From: UBA11524 sp963642705
GTDB taxonomy: Bacteria; Bacillota; Clostridia; Christensenellales; Aristaeellaceae
NCBI GenBank assembly: GCA_963642705.1
Contig: CAVIHU010000023.1
Coordinates: forward strand, 1-29,039
Direction of reading: 5' to 3'
DNA length: 29,039 nt
Below are positions 22,047 to 29,039 of this stretch, piece after piece (the stretch's first letter is position 1; each line of letters opens with the position of its first letter). The notes beneath the pieces are model-generated. The model ran no database searches. It saw only the letters and a list, made by a program, of their open reading frames with translations, and was not told the origin of the DNA. The position numbers and the translations under genes are program-made.

Positions 22047-22739
22047 TCAATTTAGCGCGATCTGCGGCGCTTCGGTTGAAGCTTTCTTTTGCCAGAGCGC
22101 AGGCGTATTCGGCGGCTCCCAACCGGTCTGGGCGGTGTGCGCCGTAATGCAGACGTACTCCGTACCGTTTTCATCGGGATAGAAAACGCTGTCGCCCACA
22201 GCGTAGTCCACGCCCGCCTGCCAGATGCGCTTTGTGTCCTCGTGGATGATATCGACCTTTCGCCAGAGCGCCGGAATCTTGTCCGGCTCCCAGCCCGTTT
22301 GCGTGGTGTGCGCCTGAATGCAGCGCCAGAGAAAACCGGCATAGCTGTACACGTCGCCAATCTGTACGGAAAGCCCCGGTTGCCAGACACGGCCCTCCAA
22401 GGCAGGCTGCACCGAAAGCAGTTCTTCGTCCGTGAGCTTGCCGTCCGCCACGGCAGACCGCAGCAGCAGGCCCAGCACATTGGGCAGCGCTTCCTCCGCA
22501 CTGACGGCAATGAAACCCTCGAAGGGCAGCGCCTGCATCTTCATTTCGTCCGTAACCGTTTGGCCTTCGGATACTTCCACAGCGTCCGGCAAGATTAGTA
22601 CCTGCTCCGCCGTCACGCCCGTCATCTGGAAATTGTCGCCGGACAGGGTGTATTGGCCCTCCGTGAGCCGTTTGGCCGCAACAAAAGAGGAGCGGATGAC
22701 CGTTCGCACCCGCCCCTCCAAGGGAATCACGATTTGCAC
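22047..22739 (-). CDS. Tail-associated protein with two carbohydrate-binding modules
   Basis: A 230-residue protein. The N-terminal 80 residues look like a small phage beta domain (MTGVTAEQVLILPDAVEVSEG). The C-terminal half holds two related modules of about 45-50 residues: WQPGLSVQIGDVYSYAGFLW with QAHTTQTGWEPDKIPALW, and WQAGVDYAVGDSVFYPD with TAHTAQTGWEPPNTPALW. These are CBM5/12-type chitin/polysaccharide-binding folds, common on phage tail tips and baseplates, where they bind wall or capsule sugars. It starts with GTG after AAGGAGG, 15 bases beyond the tail gene, and is probably cotranscribed with it. Confidence 0.8.
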   Translation of the reverse strand: MQIVIPLEGRVRTVIRSSFVAAKRLTEGQYTLSGDNFQMTGVTAEQVLILPDAVEVSEGQTVTDEMKMQALPFEGFIAVSAEEALPNVLGLLLRSAVADGKLTDEELLSVQPALEGRVWQPGLSVQIGDVYSYAGFLWRCIQAHTTQTGWEPDKIPALWRKVDIIHEDTKRIWQAGVDYAVGDSVFYPDENGTEYVCITAHTAQTGWEPPNTPALWQKKASTEAPQIALN

Positions 22740-22754
22740 TTTTCTTCCTCCTTC

Positions 22755-25700
22755 TTAGCCGACAGCGTCGCCGCCGTTGTAAACCACTCGCAGATAGGGC
22801 TGCTGGCTGGTGTCTGAGCCGCTCATGCACATATAGCACTTGGAATAGGTGGACGAGCCGAAATTGTAGGGACTCTCATACAGACACAGTCCGCCATACG
22901 CGCCGCTGGCCAATCCCTGCACCGCCGCCACGGGAATGGCGAAGGTCGCCGTTTCTCCACGTCCAATGCTGCCAATGGCCCCGTAGTTCACCGCGATGCT
23001 GGGCGCACCGCTGGCGGATGTGTTGGTGATGGCGCACAGGTACAGCGTTTTCGCACTGCCGGAACCGCTGCCCGTCTTGCGGTTCAGTGTAAGCGTCGCC
23101 GACTTGATCGTCGTGCCGGACAGGATGGTTCTGAGCGTACTGAACCACATGCAGCCGTAGTTCCAGCTGAGCGAGGATTTATAGCCGCTGGCCGAGTACA
23201 CGCCCTGTACCACGTCCTGCGTATCGCTGCGCCAGCCGCCGCGATAGGATTTGGTTGTCGTCGCGTACATCAGCGCCGTATTGTCCGGCGTGACCACAGG
23301 AATGGTCGTGCCGTAATCGGTCGTTACGCCAGTATCGAAAATCTGGCCGTTGTTGCCCTTACTCCGGGAGCCGGAGGGCACCGTTCCGCTGCAGATGATA
23401 TATCCGGCATAGGACACCATGGCCCATGAACAGGAACCCTTGCAGCTTTGGACATAGGCCCAGCCCATATAGACCTCCAAGCCCTGCAAGGCGTTGTACA
23501 GGCCGCAGTTATAGAGGTACACATGGGTGGTGCGGCAGTAGATCGAGTCATAGGTCACATTGTTCGCGTCCAGCGTGCAGTTATTCAGCTCCACATGGTG
23601 GTTCATCTGCAGGTCGATGAGATACGGATTCCGGTTGGAGCCGTTCAGCGTTCGGATTTCCCGCAGGGACAAGTTTTGGAAGCAGATGTGCGCCGAGCAG
23701 CCCTTCACCGAAATATAGCTGTTCAGGCGGCTGTTGGCATAGCCGTAAATCGTCAGCTTGCCCGGCCCGGTAATACCTTGAATCTGCGTCCCGGCAGGCT
23801 CATAAACCTCGCTGGTTCCGCTGGGTAGATAGATAACTACATTCGTGCGGAGAAAGCGATTGTTGACCGCCTTCACCGCATCGCCCAAAGAGCGGAAATA
23901 GGTGTCGCTGGTGCCGGAATAGGACGTGTTCACATATAGATACAACGGCCCGCCATAGGCCGCCGCCACGGAATCGGAGATCACCTCATCGGCGTACAGC
24001 TGCTTGAAGCCCACGTTGCCGTTGGCGCTCATCTCCATGAGCACGTTCTCGTTGTTGGCAGGATCAAGCAGCTGAAGCAGGAAGTTTTCGGTCGTAATCG
24101 CCACATTGTTGGGGCCGATATAGATGCCGCTGGATTTGACTTCTTCTGCGCCCGCAGCAACCCACTCGCTGCCCGTGTATCTTTTCAAAAGGTTGGGCGT
24201 GGAGCTGGTGTCCAGCCACAGCATATTGGTATACAGTGTCGTGGGTGCTGTGCTGCTGCGGTACACCTTCTCGGCGTTGTAGGTCACTGTGCTGACCTTG
24301 ATGGCGATATTGTTGGCGTTCTGCGTGATGCGGGATTCAGCGTTCGCCATCCGCGTGCTCATGCCGTACAGATCCTCCGGCGCGGCGCTCCAGTCTGTCC
24401 AGTTGTCCAGCACTTCCACTTTCAGGTTGCGGAATTGTACCGTTCCCGTGGTGCCATTGGCTCCGCCTGTTCCGATGGAAACATAGGCGATACCCGTGGG
24501 ATTGAAGCTGGACAGGTTCAGCGGGCCGAAGCGCATTCGCACCCAATCCTCATCCGTAGCAACGAAGCTCGTGTCCATCGAGCGTAAATACCAGCCTCGC
24601 CCAGCAACGACGCTGTTTCCGTTGGCATCCACATAGCGGTAATAGACCCAGATGCCGGTGTACACGTTGGCTATGCTGGCGGTGCTGGTATCCACATCCG
24701 TTCGTTTCAGGTCAAAGGAAAGGCGGATGTTGCTGGCGCTGCCGCTGTGCTCGAACAGGTCGTCCGACACATTCAGGTTCCACCCGGTATAGGTAGAAGT
24801 TGCGCCGCTGGCATAGCGATACTTGTTATCCACGAAGGTGTGCGTATTGCCGGAATTCAGGCAGTAATTGCGCCCAGCATACTTTTCATAGGCATACAGC
24901 GCCGAGGACGTAACCGCCGAGGTAATGGCTTCGGGCGTAACCTTTTGTTCTGCCGATTCCACCCGCTGTTCCAAATTGCTGACCGTGGTCGCATCCGCTT
25001 TCAGCGCAATGGCCGCGTTGGTCTGCTCAATGACCGTCTGGGTTTCGGTGCGCAGGTTGCCGACCTCGGTATAGGCCTCATACCCGATCTGCGACAGCGG
25101 CTTGAACGCGCCATCCACAAATCGGTACAGCGCGTGCTCCGGGATCAGCATCAGCTGATACATCGTGCAGAGCAGACCCAGTGCAAGATAGGTGTAGCCG
25201 TCTTCCTCCGTAGGAATGGCGGAAGTCAGCAGCGGCTCCACGGGTGTAAATGCCGCGCCGTTCAATGTGCCCACCACATAGCAAGCAGCGTATTGCGTAC
25301 CGCTGAAATTGGGCAGCATGGTTCGCAGAAAACAGGCGGGATAGGACAGGTACAGGTTGCCAGTGTAGGCGTTAGCGTTCACTGCCAAAAGCGACCAGAG
25401 GATAGGCCGGTCGATGTCAAAGGGTACGCCCACGGCCAGATTGAAATAGCCGTCCGCGTCGCCCACTACCAGATGATTGGCCCCGATGGCCGTCTTTGCC
25501 TTGACCGAGCCGCCAATGCGGATGCGGTCATAGAAGTTGCTGTCGTAGTTTGCGTCCGCCCACCAGCCCTTTTCAATGGTGGTGCTGTAAATCTGGGCGT
25601 TCTCCCTGTAGGTCAAGTGCAGAATGCTGCCCGCGCTGTATTGGGTGCCCAGCCGAGTCGTACCGCCGTAGTAGCACGGAATGGCCTCGGTAGTCGTGCC

Positions 25701-28327
25701 GTCCGGCAGGGTCAGCGTCAGGGTAACGTTGGTGCCGCCGGTGGTAGGCAGCCAGTAGGTGATCTGCTGACCGTCCTTGAGTTCTGAAAAGGAAGCCGCG
25801 CCCGTCCAGTTGGCCGTAGCGACGGTTTGTGTGCCCACGATGAATTCCGGGCCGCTGCCGGATACCGAAATACCCGCCAGATCATCCTTGTACTGCTGGC
25901 TTCCACGCACAGTAGAAACGATGGAATCCTCGGTGAGCTTCAGTTCTGCAGCATCCAGCCGTTCACCCAGCGCGTCCATATCGTCCTTGTCCGCCTTACC
26001 TGCCACCATAAGGCGCAGGTAGGTATTGGACGTGATGTCCATGGCGTTCAGAGCGTTGATGGTAGCCTCGCGGGCAAAGAGCGTGTCCACATCCAGATTG
26101 GCAGCGATCAGGGAACGGATGACGGCGTTATCGCCGAAGATGTTCTGCACATTCAGCGTTTTGGCCGTAATGCTGCCCTCGATGATTTTCTCACCGCCGT
26201 TGATGCTCAGATCGGCCACATCGTCATTGGATACCTGTTTGAGGGAAGAAACCACATTGCCATCCGCATCCACGGAAACAGAATAGAAATGTCCGTCTGC
26301 GCCCTTGACCACCAGCTCACCCACAGTCAGAGACACCATGTTTGCCTCGGTAACAGCGAGTTTGGCAATATACAGTTCACCTGCTGTGCCCTGCGTGATG
26401 ATAGCCGTATCGGTAGCTAAGTCCTTGATGTGCGCCCAATCGATGTCAGCGGTTCCAATGTCCGCCTTCACCATACTGGCCACGGCAGCCGAAAGGGTCG
26501 TGATGGCCGCCCAATCAATATTGGCCTCGTTGATGCTGGCAGTCGTGATCTGGGCTTTGGAAATCTCCGCGATGTCCGCCGCCAGCCGCTCAATCTGTGC
26601 CCAATCAATGTTGGCGTTGACGATATTCGCCGTGGTGATCTGGGCCGTGGCGATCATGGCAATGGAGGTGTACAGCTCGTCCGCTGTAATCGTTCCAGCC
26701 GCCAGTTCCTTGATCTTGGCCGTGACGGCAGTCAGGGCATTCACATTCAGAACATCGATTAGGGCTTCGGCAATATGCGCCCGCGTGATGCTGGCATCCT
26801 GAATATGAGCGCTGCCGATAGCAGCATTTTTGATCTGCAGACTGCCAACCGAGCCGGATTGCAGCTGCCCGCTGCCCACCGAATTCAGCGCCAGCTTTGC
26901 GCCGGTAATGGAACCGCTGGCCAGCTGCCGTGCAGAGATCATGCTGCCTTCCAGCGCGTCGGCTACGGTGCCCAACGTCACCGAAGCGTATTTCTTGGTC
27001 AGGCAATCGTAGGTATACTGCGTCATCCTCATGGACACTTCCACGCCAATGCGTCGGGCTACGACGCGCACGTTGTCGCCGAGAAAGATATCGGTAAGCG
27101 CAGCGTACTGCCTGTACTCCTCCGCGTCCGAGCAGTTGATGAAATCCACCTTCAGCGTGACCGTGGGCAGGTCGCAGCCCGCATCGAACTCCGCCTGTGC
27201 CGCCTTGCGCATTTCGGCATAGCACTGCTCCTTGCTTTTCGGCTCGTCGCCGTCCGTGACTTCTTTTGCCTCCGATACCGGCAGATGAATCCATTTCGGA
27301 TGGGTGTAGGCATTGAGGTTGGGACTGTCGAGATAGAGCTCCGGCAGGTACAGGATGTTGCCGTCTGCGTCTTCACCGGTGGGCATGATGCGGGTAACCA
27401 CATCCGTTTCGTCCACATCATAGAAAATGCCGGTCAGGTTCTTTTTCTCCCGAATGAAAACATCCGTATCATTGCCCACGCGCTTTACCAGAAACACGTC
27501 GTACCAGTCGCGGCCAATTCCGCGCCGTACTTGCTCACCAAACCGTTTTCACCCAGCATGGCTTCCACGGGATTCACGTTTTCCCATTCCACGTCCTCGG
27601 CAGTGCTGGTGAGGTCGGAATAGAACGAGAAATCATGGCTTGATAGACACGCCTCCGACAAGCTCTGAACGACGGAAGCCCCCACCGCAGAGGGCGAGGG
27701 CTTCAGGGACTTTATCATGTTGTCGAGTAAGTCGTAGAAAATGTGCCGGGCGTAGACCGTGACCTTGTCCAGCTCCGGCACCACGCGGTAGATGCGGAAG
27801 GGCTGATCCCGCAGCTGGCGAGATTCGATGACCTGATTGCGAAAACCCACATTCGTTTGTACCGTCTGCATCTCCGTGCGCTGAAAGGTTAGATACTGTG
27901 AAGCCATATAGCCGTGCTTACCGTCTGGTGCCGTGACTTCATACCAGCTGGATGTGGTTTTGTTCAGCACAATGACCTCGCGGCCCTTTTTGTATTTTCC
28001 GAGGATTTTGTAATTCGTGCCCGTACCGGAGCGCAGATGCAGCGGCCCGCTTTTCGTGGTGATCTTATAGATCTGCACGTCATAGGTGCTGGTCTGGTAT
28101 TGCTGCGTCACCAGATCGACGCGGGGAGTCATGGTGGCGGGCACAGGCGTGCGGAGAATGCAGCCCTCCGAAAGCCGAGTCCATTTGCCGCGCTCGTCGA
28201 TGTCATGTTCCAGCGTAAGCTCCCATTCGCCGTTCAGCGTTTCGGTGACAGTGCAGGACATGGGTAGAACCACACCAAGGCCATTGCTGGAAAAGTCGGT
28301 GCAGTCGGCGGGATATACACAGATCAC
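22755..28327 (-). pseudogene. Giant tail-associated / receptor-binding protein, frameshifted
   Basis: Repaired length is about 1,857 residues. The N-terminal third is a prophage tail endopeptidase/hub domain with an inserted bacterial SH3 domain (about residues 88-148, GPLHLRSGTGTNYKILGKY). Near residue 278 the frame shifts: GLVSKYGAELA continues in the next phase as GRDWYDVFLVKRVG (about 27500-27520), one base being missing in a GGCC context. The remainder holds Ile/Ala repeats, coiled-coil stretches (LEQRVESAEQKV), lectin-like beta domains, a parallel beta-helix (about VISVKGCSAHICFQNLSL) and a C-terminal fibre domain. True start is GTG 28327 (GGAGG, eight bases upstream), overlapping the Dit stop. 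As sequenced it yields a truncated hub only. Confidence 0.85.
26400..26645 (-). repeat. Ile/Ala-rich repeats of about 30 residues in the tail protein
   Basis: The protein repeats AQITTANIVNANIDWA, AQITTASINEANIDWA and ADIGTADIDWA recur with a period of about 90 bases (approximately 26556-26645, 26466-26555, 26400-26465). They resemble the rod-forming repeats of phage tail fibres, with a spaced Ile every five residues or so. Exact boundaries are approximate. Confidence 0.7.
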
Positions 28328-29025
28328 GCGAGATACCTCCAATTCGGCTGAACGACGATCTTCGTCACATTGCCTGTCCAGCTAATGGCGTTCTGTCCCG
28401 GCAGCAGTGTCGGGAAGTCCCCGCTCATGCAACTGTTCATGCTGACCACGCCTTGATAGGCTTCCATGAGCGGCGTATCTAAGGTGATGCTGTCCGTTAT
28501 GCCATCCAGTTCCACAATGGTCATGCCGACCATAAGGGTGATTTCGCCGGAGCCATACACCGTAATGACCGGTTCAGAATAGACGCTGCCGGGGTTACTG
28601 ACGAACGTGCCGGAGGTTGTTACGGTGGTCTCCGGCACATTTTCCTGATACCAGAAGGGCTGGCAGCGAAAGTTTACGGCAAAGCTGAGGTGCGGATTGC
28701 CCCGCAGGATCTTCTCAAACGGGATCTGGTTGACAATCCGCCCCGCATAAAAGCCGCCCTGTCTGTTGGCAAAGACGATCTTGCCGCTGCCTTTCAGCCA
28801 TGCGCAGATTTCAGGAATGCGCGAAGCATCTGAAATGATGCATGTGGCTGTCAGCGTCAGGTCATCGTACACATCATCCCCTTGCAGTAGCGTCAGGCTG
28901 CCAGACCGACCGGGTACATCGGTAAACGTTACTCGTTCGGACGGGCGCGTAATCGGCGGCTGTTCCAGCACATGAATGCCGTACTCCGTGCATTTCACAC
29001 CGTTCCATGAAAACCAGTCGTTCAT
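28324..29025 (-). CDS. Distal tail protein (Dit) of the second prophage
   Basis: A 233-residue siphovirus distal tail protein that links the tube to the tail tip. It opens MNDWFSWNGVKCTEYGIHV, contains DVPGRSGSLTLLQGDDVYDD (the common R-x-G-x-L N-terminal pattern) and a closing FRCQPFWYQE motif; the C-terminal domain from about residue 130 is a beta galectin-like fold. The start ATG overlaps the stop of an upstream gene (ATGA), and its stop overlaps the tail gene start (GTGA). Intact. Confidence 0.9.
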   Translation of the reverse strand: MNDWFSWNGVKCTEYGIHVLEQPPITRPSERVTFTDVPGRSGSLTLLQGDDVYDDLTLTATCIISDASRIPEICAWLKGSGKIVFANRQGGFYAGRIVNQIPFEKILRGNPHLSFAVNFRCQPFWYQENVPETTVTTSGTFVSNPGSVYSEPVITVYGSGEITLMVGMTIVELDGITDSITLDTPLMEAYQGVVSMNSCMSGDFPTLLPGQNAISWTGNVTKIVVQPNWRYLA

Positions 29026-29039
29026 GCCATTCTCAGCCC
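29022..29039 (-). CDS. Last codons of an upstream gene, probably the tape measure
   Basis: The minus strand reads GLRMA then TGA, overlapping the Dit start by four bases (ATGA). In siphoviruses the gene before Dit is the tape measure. Only five codons lie in the window, so the identity rests on gene order alone. Confidence 0.3.
   Translation of the reverse strand, partial: GLRMA

Noticed and set aside
24747..25787. 346-codon plus-strand frame within the tail gene
   Set aside because: Antisense to readable tail-protein sequence, without ribosome site or family resemblance.
1..29039. tRNA or rRNA gene
   Set aside because: I saw no cloverleaf, T-loop consensus or rRNA stretch; a covariance scan would be needed to exclude a tRNA fully.

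Overview
The window looks like a piece of a Gram-positive Clostridia-type (Firmicutes) chromosome. The support is indirect: strong AAGGAGG-type ribosome binding sites, near-consensus TTGACA/TATAAT promoters, a long-form hibernation factor, a minimal two-gene SUF system, and phage families typical of gut Clostridia. I cannot name a species. It falls into three blocks.

Block 1 (about 1-9.78 kb, + strand) is a compact operon-like cassette of phage head, tail-tip and lysis genes: small terminase, large terminase, portal, scaffold, capsid, three head-to-tail joining proteins, a tail-tube-like protein, a 74-residue protein, a distal tail (Dit-like) protein, a tail-tip (Tal-like) protein, an NlpC/P60 lysin, a membrane/coiled-coil protein and a holin. 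Most genes overlap or nearly abut. It has no integrase, repressor, replication genes or tape-measure gene. The small terminase lacks its usual N-terminal half, and the large terminase appears to start at ACG. Every reading frame is intact. This is the best candidate for an undescribed system: a domesticated, gene-transfer-agent-like or packaging particle, or alternatively a stripped prophage.

Block 2 (about 9.88-16.5 kb, all - strand) is ordinary chromosome: sufCB behind a consensus promoter with a Fur-like box, hpf, a corrinoid adenosyltransferase plus precorrin-6A reductase pair behind a perfect consensus promoter holding a palindrome, a phosphohexomutase, and an unrecognised 192-residue protein.

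Block 3 (about 16.55-29.04 kb) is the integration/lysis/tail-tip end of a separate siphovirus-type prophage on the - strand, running off the right edge. Read in transcription order (right to left) it has Dit, a giant tail/receptor-binding protein, a carbohydrate-binding-module protein, a holin, an NlpC/P60-like lysin, a terminator, a 52-residue protein and two serine recombinases. It carries four lesions: a frameshift in the tail gene, a TAA inside the lysin, and two frameshifts in one recombinase. At its left edge lies an oppositely oriented C-terminal relic of another serine recombinase with its own terminator. The contrast between the intact block 1 and the broken block 3 suggests block 1 is maintained while block 3 is decaying, unless the one-base losses are sequencing errors.
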